A stretch of 6,156 nucleotides of DNA from Acidobacteria bacterium CG_4_9_14_3_um_filter_49_7 (GTDB lineage: Bacteria; Acidobacteriota; Holophagae; Thermotomaculales; Thermotomaculaceae). The position numbers and the translations under genes were made by a program. A model generated the notes under the pieces. The model was not told the DNA's origin and ran no database searches. It was given only the letters and a program-made list of their open reading frames with translations. The stretch's first letter is position 1; every line of letters starts with the position of its first letter. Below are positions 1 through 6,156 of the stretch, piece by piece. The stretch spans positions 1,714 through 7,869 of the forward strand of contig PFTO01000166.1 in the NCBI GenBank assembly GCA_002789615.1. The letters run 5' to 3'.

Positions 1-852
1 CGTGGCTACGAGATGATTTTTCTCTATGGAGGACATGGTTATTTTGACAATATGAACTATTTTTACACCCGCAACGGGTTTCGGAAGGTGGATCAAGGTG
101 ATTTGAATGAGGACGAAATCACATTTGAAAATGCCTGGGGCGTTTGCGATGAGGACATTTTTAACCGTTGCCTGAGAGAATTTGACAAGAGCAGTGCTGC
201 CGGGCAACTGTTTTGCGCCGTCATAATGACAACCTCCAACCATCGCCCCTACACTTATCCTGAGGGAAAGATTGATATCCCGTCTAACACAGGGCGAAAG
301 GGTGCGGTCAAGTATGCGGACTTTGCCACCGGCAAGTTTCTGGACGATGCAGAAAGACATCCCTGGTTTGCGAATACCATTTTTATCGTGGTGGCAGACC
401 ATTGCGCCAGTTCCATGGGGAAAAGGGCACTTCCTGTGAACCGCTACCATATCCCGTTGTTCATCTACAGCCCGGGACATGTCACTCCAGGGAAAGTGAA
501 CACTCAGTGCAGCCAAATGGACATTGCCCCCACCATATTTGGCATGTTGAACCTGAGTTACAACAGCCAGTTTTTCGGTCGGGATATTATGGAGATGAGA
601 CCGGAAGAAGGCAGGGCTTTACTCGCCACATATTCCCGGATGGGCTATCTAAAGGGAAACAAACTGGTAATTCTCGATGTCAAGAAGAAATCCAGCGAAT
701 ACGCCATTGACCCGGTGACTTTTTCTCCCACACCTGTGCGACCGGAGCCGGGACTGATTGATGATGCCATCAGTTACTATCAGGGAGCGTATGGTCGGGA
801 ATGGAAGTACAAGAAGTGGCGAGAGATGGGTGACAAAAGACCGGATGGCTAA
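1..852 (+). CDS. LTA synthase-family phosphoglycerol transferase-like protein, C-terminal part (5' end outside window)
   Basis: The reading frame is open from base 1, so the ATG at 13 is internal and the true start lies upstream. The 283 residues seen are the C-terminal part of a sulfatase/alkaline-phosphatase-fold domain of the LtaS (lipoteichoic acid synthase) type. Visible family motifs, numbered from the first codon, are FLYGGHGYFDNMN (7-19), WGVCDED (46-52), TTSNHRPY with His81 (the substrate-binding histidine position of LtaS), and VVADH with Asp133-His134 (metal ligands). FFGRDI (191-196) closes the domain. The nucleophilic Thr and first metal-binding Glu, plus the N-terminal membrane helices usual in the family, would be outside the window. 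Family members transfer phosphoglycerol or related groups onto envelope glycolipids or glycans on the outer face of the inner membrane. In a diderm the substrate is often not lipoteichoic acid, so it is left open. Family assignment is firm; exact substrate is unknown. Confidence 0.93.
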   Translation, partial: RGYEMIFLYGGHGYFDNMNYFYTRNGFRKVDQGDLNEDEITFENAWGVCDEDIFNRCLREFDKSSAAGQLFCAVIMTTSNHRPYTYPEGKIDIPSNTGRKGAVKYADFATGKFLDDAERHPWFANTIFIVVADHCASSMGKRALPVNRYHIPLFIYSPGHVTPGKVNTQCSQMDIAPTIFGMLNLSYNSQFFGRDIMEMRPEEGRALLATYSRMGYLKGNKLVILDVKKKSSEYAIDPVTFSPTPVRPEPGLIDDAISYYQGAYGREWKYKKWREMGDKRPDG

Positions 853-989
853 TCCAGATATTTTGCTGCAATTTATCATCCAACACATAACTTCTGGCAT
901 CCAGTTCAATTCGCCGCATGACAACTCCCTGACTTTCTCCACGCGCACGCCAAAATCCATAACGCCCACTCTCCACCATGCACATAGGT

Positions 990-995
990 TATAAT
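990..995 (+). promoter_or_regulatory. Possible -10 element upstream of the TauE-family gene
   Basis: The hexamer TATAAT matches the sigma-70 -10 consensus exactly and sits 32 bases before the start codon at 1028, in the gap between two + strand genes. The bases 17 upstream (967-972, CACTCT) do not resemble a -35 box, and there is no TGn extended -10 just before it. It could be a weak or activator-dependent promoter for the permease, or a chance match. The rest of the 853-1027 gap shows no convincing gene or terminator. Confidence 0.35.
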
Positions 996-1027
996 GACCG
1001 CTGAAGGCACAGTTACGTGGAGGCCAC

Positions 1028-1792
1028 ATGGATTTACTCTCGCAGACGATATTTCAGGGTTGGGGACAATACGTCCTTGTCGGGGTGATCGTGTTCCTGG
1101 GCCAGTTCATCTACACAGCGATTGGATTCGGCTCCGGAATGGTGACCATCTCCCTCCTTGCGCTGTTCTTTGGAAATATAAATGTATTTGTGCCGTTTTT
1201 CCTGCTGCTCTGCCTTCCCACCGAACTTACCGTCAGCTTTAAAGACCGCGAACATATTGATTTTCGCCGGACAGGGAAGTTCCTGCTCTTCATTTTCCCC
1301 GGCCTCATTGCCGGCGCTTACCTGCTGAAATCCACCCCGGACAGAGGTCTCGTTATATGGCTGGGCGTGATTGTGTCTCTGCTGGCTGTCTATTATCTAT
1401 TTTTTGAGGAAAAAACCACTTTTACATTGAAAAACCGGGCCTGGATTCCATTTTTTGGTGGGATCAGCGGTATTCTGGGCGGCGTTTACGGCATCAGCGG
1501 TCCGCCCCTCATTGTGTACTTCAAGGCATTAAAAATGGACAAAACCAGTTTCCGTGTTACCCTTCTCAGCATCTTTCTTGCCATGAGTATTTTTCGCACC
1601 GGTTTATATGCCGCCATTCATCTGTACACGCTGCCTATTCTCATCAGTATCATACTCGCCCTGCCTTTTGCGTTGCTGGGAGTCTTGACAGGAATGCGCG
1701 CCCATCACCGCATTCCGGAACAGTTGTTCAGACGTATAACATCGGTAGTGCTGCTGGCCTCCGGAATCCTTCTTTTATTTAAGGATCTCTGA
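1028..1792 (+). CDS. TauE/SafE-family sulfite exporter-like membrane permease
   Basis: A 254-residue, strongly hydrophobic protein with about eight predicted membrane segments (roughly 13-35, 38-63, 83-101, 108-125, 141-164, 176-199, 203-222, 236-251). It has the two-fold pseudo-repeat of the TauE/SafE family (Pfam TauE, COG0730). The first half carries GFGSGMV (33-39) and the second half the matching GGVYGISGPP (151-160), each in a glycine-rich segment after a hydrophobic stretch. Length is typical of the family. The ATG at 1028 is supported by GGAGG at 1019-1023, four bases upstream. Family members are inner-membrane carriers of sulfite, sulfonates, sulfoacetate or other organic anions. No sulfur-metabolism gene is nearby, so the substrate cannot be inferred. 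It lies 175 bases after the LTA synthase-family gene, with a possible promoter between them. Family assignment is secure; substrate is unknown. Confidence 0.92.
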   Translation: MDLLSQTIFQGWGQYVLVGVIVFLGQFIYTAIGFGSGMVTISLLALFFGNINVFVPFFLLLCLPTELTVSFKDREHIDFRRTGKFLLFIFPGLIAGAYLLKSTPDRGLVIWLGVIVSLLAVYYLFFEEKTTFTLKNRAWIPFFGGISGILGGVYGISGPPLIVYFKALKMDKTSFRVTLLSIFLAMSIFRTGLYAAIHLYTLPILISIILALPFALLGVLTGMRAHHRIPEQLFRRITSVVLLASGILLLFKDL

Positions 1793-1823
1793 TCTCAACA
1801 TGAATACGAAATTTAATAGAAAA

Positions 1824-4800
1824 TCAGCGCTCTTCCAGCAGTTTCACGAGGCCTTTGCGAATCTCCAGATAATCAGTGAGCCGGATAGCGGCATCCTTTT
1901 CAATGAGACGCATGACGAAATCAGACACATGCTTCGGAACCCGGGGCTCCACGCTCACAGGCGCCGCCGGATTTCGGTACAAAACCGCATACATCAATTC
2001 CGCCATATCTTCTCCAGTGTAGGGAGCAATGCCGGTAATCATCTCATACATCATAATTCCCACCGCATAATAATCCACTAACGACGATGCGTGTTTGCTC
2101 CCTCCGAGGATTTCCGGTGGGACATACATGATGGTTCCGGCCACAAGGCCGGTCCGGGTCAGTGTTGTCGCACCGGCAAGGCGGGCAAGTCCAAGATCCA
2201 GCAATTTGATACAGGACCTTGCGAGTTCAAGGGGATCTTCTGCCTCATTCACAAGCTGAAAATCCGATTTTTCCAGTATCATAATATTTTCCGGCTTCAC
2301 ATCCCGGTGCACAATTCCCTTTTCATGGAGATAATGCAGGGTATCGCAGAGCACAATCGCAATGGAGAGTACCGCCCGAATGTTCAAGCCATTTTCCATA
2401 TGATCCCGCAAAGAAGCACCCTGACAGAACTCCATCACATAAAACAGGCGGCCCCCTGCCTTCCCACTGTCGTAAATTCGGACAATATTGGGGTGGTCCA
2501 TCTCCTGCCCCAGCTTGCCCTCCCGGAGAAAACGTTTCTGGGCATCCTCGTCCTTCACTTCCGAGTCCATCACCTTCAGGGCTACGACTTTCTCTCCTGT
2601 TTTGGACATAGCCCGATACACCGTTCCCATGCCGCCCCGTCCTACCTCTCCCAGGATACGATACTTGCCGAACACATGGGTGGAATGCCACTGTTTCGCC
2701 ATAAACCAGAGCAGGTGCATCCCCTTCGCCAGCAGATTCATCGTGACTCCGGCAAAAACCAGCAGAAAAGCCAGAAACCAAAGGGTTCGCCACCATGGCG
2801 TCAACACGGTAAAGCTGAAGGTTGCCGGTTCCCTGCTCCAAACGCCATCGTTATTGGCCGCATATACCATAAAACGGTATTTGCCAGGGTCCAGGTTGGT
2901 ATATTCCACCTCGCGCTTCTTTGTATCCTCAAACCTATGATCAAATCCCTCCAGCATAACCCGGTAGCGGTTTCTGGACGGAATCAGGTAACTGAGTCCG
3001 GCGTATCGGATGGACAACCGCCGCCAGCCCGGTTTCAACTGCAGGGAGTCCGAAACAGACACCGGGCGGTCATCCAGAAGAGTTTCTTCCACCACCACCT
3101 GCGGCGGAACGGTATTTTGGGGAATTGAGCCGGAGTTTGCAACTACCAGCCCCTTGGGTGTGGGGAACCACACCCGGCCTGCCGTATCCCGGCAACCGGA
3201 AGGCTGCGTTCCCCCCATACCTTCCCTGTACGGTAAACCATCTTCTTTACCGAAGAGGCGAAAATTTCCCTTCCCCCCGGTTTCCATCATCTGATTCAAT
3301 TCCCCCCTGGATATCATGGCAATACCGTCCGCTGTGTTCATCCAGAAGCTGCCAGTTCCGTCCGGAACAATTTGGTAAATACTGTCGCTGGGAAGGCCCT
3401 GATTCAAGCCGATAGAATTAAAATCACCCGACTGGAACCGGGATAAACCCTGGTCGGTTCCAATCCACAACTTCCCTTCCCGCCCGGGAAGCAGGCAGAA
3501 AACAAAGTTGGAGGCAAGACCCTCCTGTCTCCGAAATACCTGGATTTTTTTCCCTTTGATTCGATAAAGTCCATCAGACGTTCCCACCCAGATCACGTTC
3601 TTAATCCTCTGAATACAGCGAATAGCGACTTCCCCCAATCCCGTAGATTCACCGAAACGGGTCAGTTTCCCATCATTCAATTGGTACAGTCCAAATCTGG
3701 TGCCAATCCATATAATGCCATCCTCGCCTTTTTCAATGGCATAAATCTTCCGGACTCCCGAAACCAGAGATTGAACAGCCACCCTTGCATGGTGCCATCT
3801 CAACCGGAACAGGCCGCTGGTATCTGTTCCCACCAATAAGTCATTGTTCAATTCTGGACAAAATGAAAGTACTCTCTTTCCTGGAAGAACCGTCTTCATC
3901 GTACCATCCGGTTGAAGCCATCCCAGGCCAGTCGGCGTTCCTCCCCAGACAGATCCATCCTTCGTTGCCGCCACACAAAGCACCACGGAATTGGGGAGCC
4001 CGTCCTTTTTACCCAGACTGGTAAATGCCGAATCCCGAAACCGCCCCAGCCCCTGTACAGACCCCAGCCAGATGGACCCTTCCCTGTCCTCAAAAATGGA
4101 AGTCAAATTGCTGGACAATAGTCCGTCTTTTTCTTCCATCTTCTCAACGTGACCATTCCACCGGCGGTAAATCCCCTGCCGTTCCGTCGTTACCCACAGC
4201 GCGTTATGTGAATCCACGTAAATTGCCTTGATCTTCGAAGACCCGAAATCCGGCACAAATTTTGCCGCGCGCCTATTCTTCGTTAAATGGAAAACACCGG
4301 AAATCGTGCCGATCCACAGGGAACCATCTGGCGCAGGCCAGACACAGGTGGGGATAAAATCGGAGGGTTTACGTTGAATCAAAATCGCATGCCCATCAGA
4401 CCGGAGAAAAAGGCCCTTTTCTGTCACTATCCACATACCGCCTTCTGGCCGAACATGAATATCCAGAATGCTACTTTTCGGATCTTTATCACTCACCACA
4501 ACCGCTTCAAAGCGATCCCCCCGCAATCTGCAGAGACCGGCCTTAGTTCCCACCCAGACTTCTCCCTGACGATCCACCAGCAATCGGGTGGCATAATCGT
4601 GGGGCAATCCGTCTTCGGTCCCGTACCGCCTGAATGGACCGTTCTTGTACCGAATCAGTCCACCCATTGTGGCGATCCAGAGAGAACCATCCAATCCCTC
4701 TGCAATGTCCACCACATCATTTGCCCGAAAGGCCGAGACTGTCCGGTTGTTGAACTGGTCAAAATTAGTACCATCATAGCGGATCAGTCCCTTCTCTGTC

Positions 4801-5015
4801 CCGAACCAGAGGTAACCATCCCGGCCCTGGAATATGCAAAAAGTCGCGCCGCCGGAATATCTGTTAAGGTCTTCCCACTGTTCCAGTGTGGCCCACTTCA
4901 AGGGGACTTTCGGGTTCAAGGCGAGGAGGGGCGATATAGCCCCCACCCACCACAATAAGGCGAACAAGATGCCTCTGCCCAATTGTTTTTTGCCTCTTAA
5001 CTGAATCATTGGCAC
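1824..5015 (-). CDS. Transmembrane receptor Ser/Thr protein kinase: Reg_prop double propeller, Y_Y_Y, TM, Hanks-type kinase
   Basis: A 1063-residue predicted inner-membrane receptor kinase. Residues 1-33 form a signal peptide or anchor (basic start, then hydrophobic ILFALLWWVGAISPLLA). Residues 45-630 carry 14 Reg_prop blades with a core like DGxLWxGTxxGLxR. The core aromatic recurs at W70, 113, 154, 195, 234, 274, 316, 357, L394, W436, 476, 517, 558 and 616, about 41 residues apart, which fits two seven-bladed propellers. Residues 660-738 are a Y_Y_Y domain (YRVMLEGFD, YTNLDPGKY, NNDGVW), followed by a membrane segment at about 742-764. The cytoplasmic kinase domain (783-1055) looks catalytically complete: GRGGMG loop (G792-G797), VALK Lys814, Glu832, HRDVKPEN (903-910), DLG (940-942), PPE (966-968), Asp981, Arg1045. 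Reg_prop/Y_Y_Y sensors usually end in a histidine kinase. The start could be GTG 5015 or ATG 5009. GAGG at 5023-5026 is 7 bases from the GTG but 13 from the ATG, so GTG is preferred. It lies 27 bases after the small gene, so is probably co-transcribed with it. The ligand is unknown. Confidence 0.95.
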   Translation of the reverse strand: MPMIQLRGKKQLGRGILFALLWWVGAISPLLALNPKVPLKWATLEQWEDLNRYSGGATFCIFQGRDGYLWFGTEKGLIRYDGTNFDQFNNRTVSAFRANDVVDIAEGLDGSLWIATMGGLIRYKNGPFRRYGTEDGLPHDYATRLLVDRQGEVWVGTKAGLCRLRGDRFEAVVVSDKDPKSSILDIHVRPEGGMWIVTEKGLFLRSDGHAILIQRKPSDFIPTCVWPAPDGSLWIGTISGVFHLTKNRRAAKFVPDFGSSKIKAIYVDSHNALWVTTERQGIYRRWNGHVEKMEEKDGLLSSNLTSIFEDREGSIWLGSVQGLGRFRDSAFTSLGKKDGLPNSVVLCVAATKDGSVWGGTPTGLGWLQPDGTMKTVLPGKRVLSFCPELNNDLLVGTDTSGLFRLRWHHARVAVQSLVSGVRKIYAIEKGEDGIIWIGTRFGLYQLNDGKLTRFGESTGLGEVAIRCIQRIKNVIWVGTSDGLYRIKGKKIQVFRRQEGLASNFVFCLLPGREGKLWIGTDQGLSRFQSGDFNSIGLNQGLPSDSIYQIVPDGTGSFWMNTADGIAMISRGELNQMMETGGKGNFRLFGKEDGLPYREGMGGTQPSGCRDTAGRVWFPTPKGLVVANSGSIPQNTVPPQVVVEETLLDDRPVSVSDSLQLKPGWRRLSIRYAGLSYLIPSRNRYRVMLEGFDHRFEDTKKREVEYTNLDPGKYRFMVYAANNDGVWSREPATFSFTVLTPWWRTLWFLAFLLVFAGVTMNLLAKGMHLLWFMAKQWHSTHVFGKYRILGEVGRGGMGTVYRAMSKTGEKVVALKVMDSEVKDEDAQKRFLREGKLGQEMDHPNIVRIYDSGKAGGRLFYVMEFCQGASLRDHMENGLNIRAVLSIAIVLCDTLHYLHEKGIVHRDVKPENIMILEKSDFQLVNEAEDPLELARSCIKLLDLGLARLAGATTLTRTGLVAGTIMYVPPEILGGSKHASSLVDYYAVGIMMYEMITGIAPYTGEDMAELMYAVLYRNPAAPVSVEPRVPKHVSDFVMRLIEKDAAIRLTDYLEIRKGLVKLLEER
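2724..2792 (-). other. Single transmembrane segment separating sensor from kinase
   Basis: Codons for residues 742-764 of the receptor kinase encode a hydrophobic stretch (core LWFLAFLLVFAGVTMNLLA) straight after the Y_Y_Y domain, and the kinase glycine-rich loop begins about 28 residues later. With the N-terminal signal sequence this places the propellers and Y_Y_Y domain in the periplasm and the kinase in the cytoplasm. Topology is predicted by eye from hydrophobicity. Confidence 0.8.
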
Positions 5016-5042
5016 CGGACCACCTCTACCCCATGTCTATTG

Positions 5043-5174
5043 TCACTGTCTTTCCACGCATCTCTTTACCGGTTTTTCAGCTTCAGAATCCACTGTTTTG
5101 ATCACTGCGTCTGCGGCTTTCATTTCAGCCAGCTCGGCTTCCAGCCCTCTCAGTTTTTCATCCTGTTTTTCCAT
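5043..5174 (-). CDS. Small 43-residue peptide, function unknown; candidate substrate of the adjacent radical SAM enzyme
   Basis: A short gene starting at the ATG with first base 5174, inside the last codons of the radical SAM gene (17-base overlap in another frame), and ending in TGA at 5043-5045. AAAGGAGG at 5181-5188, six bases upstream, is the strongest ribosome binding site in the window and argues that the gene is real. The product is very charged. It starts MEKQDEKLRGLEAEL; residues 6-28 look like an amphipathic or coiled-coil helix, with Leu8, Leu11, Leu15, Met18 and Ile25 in heptad spacing. The tail is EKPVKRCVERQ, with one cysteine (Cys39) and no Phe, Tyr or Trp. There is no signal peptide or membrane segment. 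Helical leader plus short Cys-containing tail beside a SPASM enzyme is compatible with a ribosomally made, modified peptide precursor, but no known family was recognised. It could instead be a small coiled-coil accessory protein. It lies 27 bases before the kinase gene. Confidence 0.72.
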   Translation of the reverse strand: MEKQDEKLRGLEAELAEMKAADAVIKTVDSEAEKPVKRCVERQ

Positions 5175-6156
5175 GTTTTTCCTCCTTTATTCTGGAAAGT
5201 GTATGGAGTATCACTGCCTCCCGCAGGCAGTGCTTCCATCGTGTACAGGCCGGGCCCGGCCCCCGGTGCATCAATCGGTCCGGGCAGGCCCCCATGCAGA
5301 TGGGTAGAATGTTGCAATCCCGGCATTCCGGCCAGTCAACCGGCGTAAAGTTATTCCATTTCCCTGAACTTCCATTGAACTCGTGTGGTTTCGACACATG
5401 GCCGATGGCCTTTTCCGGCCTTCCCACGTCGTTCCAGCATTTTGTCAATGAACCGTCCGGGGACACCACGAAGGCATTTTCCGAAATCGCGCCGCATACC
5501 GCCATAGACGGGAGTTTTAGTTCATCTTTTCTCCCTTCACGGTAGCTGTCCATCATAAAGTCCACCACTACGTCTGAAAAACCGTCCGCATCCATGCAGG
5601 TATCCCGATAAATCGCATCGGTATCTGAAATGGCTTCCACCATACCGAGGGAAAGCTCCACACGGGAAAGGAGGCCGGCTTCTCTCAATATCTCTTTCAC
5701 CCGTTTCCAGGCGTCCCGGTTCTGCAAATCCAGGTTCACCCGAATCTGGACAGTTTCAAACAAGTCCACAGTGTTCTTCAGATTTTCCAAAATCACTGCA
5801 AACGTGCTCCCACCTCCCCTCAATATCCGTCGGCTATCGTGGATTTCCGGGGGGCCATCCAGCGTCACCTGAATTTTTTTGACCCCGGCCGTGACCAACT
5901 TCTCCGCCACAGGCCGGGTCAACAGATAGCCATTGGTGACCAGAGAAAAATCAGTGGTTACAGCATTTTCATTCGCTATTTTTTTCATTTCATTGGTCAG
6001 GGTTACAACTGTGTCCGGTACCAACATAGGCTCGCCCCCGTACCAAGTCACGGAAAGCTCTCCCCCTGTCTCCAGTTTGGCCTGGACAAAGTCAAGAAGT
6101 TGATTCCCGGTTTTCCTGTCCATTTTTCCCGGTTGCCGGGATTCATAGCAGTAAGG
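5158..6156 (-). CDS. Radical SAM/SPASM domain enzyme, probable peptide or protein maturase (N-terminus outside window)
   Basis: The frame stays open to the window edge, giving 332 residues. The ATG at 6123 is internal: the codons before it read PYCYE, the end of the radical SAM cluster motif CxxxCxYC, so the first two cysteines and the true start lie beyond 6156. Other core motifs, numbered from the edge, are WYGGEP (38-43, SAM binding), SLVTNGYLL (71-79) and IQVTLDGPPEIHDSRR (95-110). The C-terminus has a full SPASM pattern: Cys221, x13, Gly, x4, Cys240, then CxxCx5Cx3C at Cys278, 281, 287 and 291, then Cys304 (also Cys310). SPASM domains bind extra iron-sulfur clusters and are found in anaerobic sulfatase maturases and RiPP-modifying enzymes that alter peptide side chains or backbones. 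The enzyme is cytoplasmic and oxygen sensitive by family. Its 3' end overlaps the small gene by 17 bases, so that peptide is the nearest candidate substrate. The LTA synthase-family protein lacks a visible sulfatase CxPSR/CxAGR site and is less likely. Confidence 0.93.
   Translation of the reverse strand, partial: PYCYESRQPGKMDRKTGNQLLDFVQAKLETGGELSVTWYGGEPMLVPDTVVTLTNEMKKIANENAVTTDFSLVTNGYLLTRPVAEKLVTAGVKKIQVTLDGPPEIHDSRRILRGGGSTFAVILENLKNTVDLFETVQIRVNLDLQNRDAWKRVKEILREAGLLSRVELSLGMVEAISDTDAIYRDTCMDADGFSDVVVDFMMDSYREGRKDELKLPSMAVCGAISENAFVVSPDGSLTKCWNDVGRPEKAIGHVSKPHEFNGSSGKWNNFTPVDWPECRDCNILPICMGACPDRLMHRGPGPACTRWKHCLREAVILHTLSRIKEEKHGKTG
5181..5188 (-). promoter_or_regulatory. Strong Shine-Dalgarno site for the 43-codon gene
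   Basis: On the - strand the sequence AAAGGAGG lies six bases before the ATG at 5174, an ideal spacing. It is embedded in the radical SAM coding sequence (codons for KEE), so part of the match could come from coding constraint. It is still the best ribosome binding site in the window and is what decides the small gene call. Confidence 0.75.

Noticed and set aside
649..1029. Open frames on both strands over the end of the LTA synthase-family gene and the following gap
   Set aside because: They overlap well-supported coding sequence, have no good ribosome binding site, and encode low-complexity or implausible products.
1766..1786. ATCCTT...AAGGAT inverted repeat near the end of the permease gene
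   Set aside because: A six-base AT-rich stem with a nine-base loop, inside the coding sequence and not followed by a T tract, so not a credible terminator.
2091..3128. Long open frame on the + strand (345 codons) opposite the receptor kinase gene
   Set aside because: It is antisense to the Y_Y_Y and kinase domain codons, which have clear conserved motifs. Its product has no recognisable domain, with scattered His, Cys and Pro typical of an antisense shadow.
3126..4883. Repeat array or CRISPR-like periodicity of about 123 bases
   Set aside because: The periodicity is at protein level (about 41-residue propeller blades). The DNA units have diverged and there are no identical repeats with spacers.
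4287..4958. Open frame of 223 codons on the + strand opposite the propeller repeats
   Set aside because: Its length comes from antisense reading of the repeated blade codons. There is no convincing ribosome binding site or known motif.
6128..6140. Perfect inverted repeat CCCGG-TTG-CCGGG
   Set aside because: A five-base stem lying inside radical SAM coding sequence right after the cluster motif. It is too short and badly placed to call as a terminator or operator.

Overview
The window reads as bacterial chromosomal DNA of medium GC content. No RNA gene, insertion sequence, CRISPR array or phage gene was recognised. It holds five genes. Two are on the + strand in the left third, and three are on the - strand filling the rest. 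The genes at both ends run off the window. The organism is probably a diderm with complex signalling. A periplasmic Reg_prop/Y_Y_Y sensor joined to a Hanks-type Ser/Thr kinase, next to a radical SAM/SPASM peptide-modifying type enzyme, would fit an Acidobacteriota-like or related uncultured lineage. This is a low-confidence inference from gene content, not a sequence match.

Left part (+ strand). Positions 1-852 are the C-terminal part of an LTA synthase-family enzyme (alkaline-phosphatase/sulfatase fold), whose membrane-anchored N-terminus lies upstream of the window. A 175-base gap follows, with a consensus-like -10 hexamer and a good ribosome binding site. Then comes a TauE/SafE-family membrane permease (1028-1792). 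These two genes show no clear functional link.

Right part (- strand, transcribed right to left). A radical SAM/SPASM gene enters from the right edge and ends at 5158. Within its last codons lies the start of a 43-codon gene (5043-5174) with a near-perfect Shine-Dalgarno sequence. After 27 bases a 1063-residue transmembrane receptor kinase begins (5015 down to 1824). Overlap and tight spacing suggest one transcription unit: radical SAM enzyme, small peptide, receptor kinase. The kinase has a signal sequence, 14 regular propeller blades (about 41 residues each, likely two seven-bladed propellers), a Y_Y_Y domain, one transmembrane segment and a complete cytoplasmic Ser/Thr kinase domain.

The kinase and the TauE gene converge, with only 31 bases between their stops.

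The most interesting point is the three-gene unit. A peptide-modifying type radical SAM enzyme, a small candidate substrate and a large periplasmic sensor kinase could form a modified-peptide signalling or maturation system. The adjacency and the domains are seen in the sequence. The functional connection is inference.
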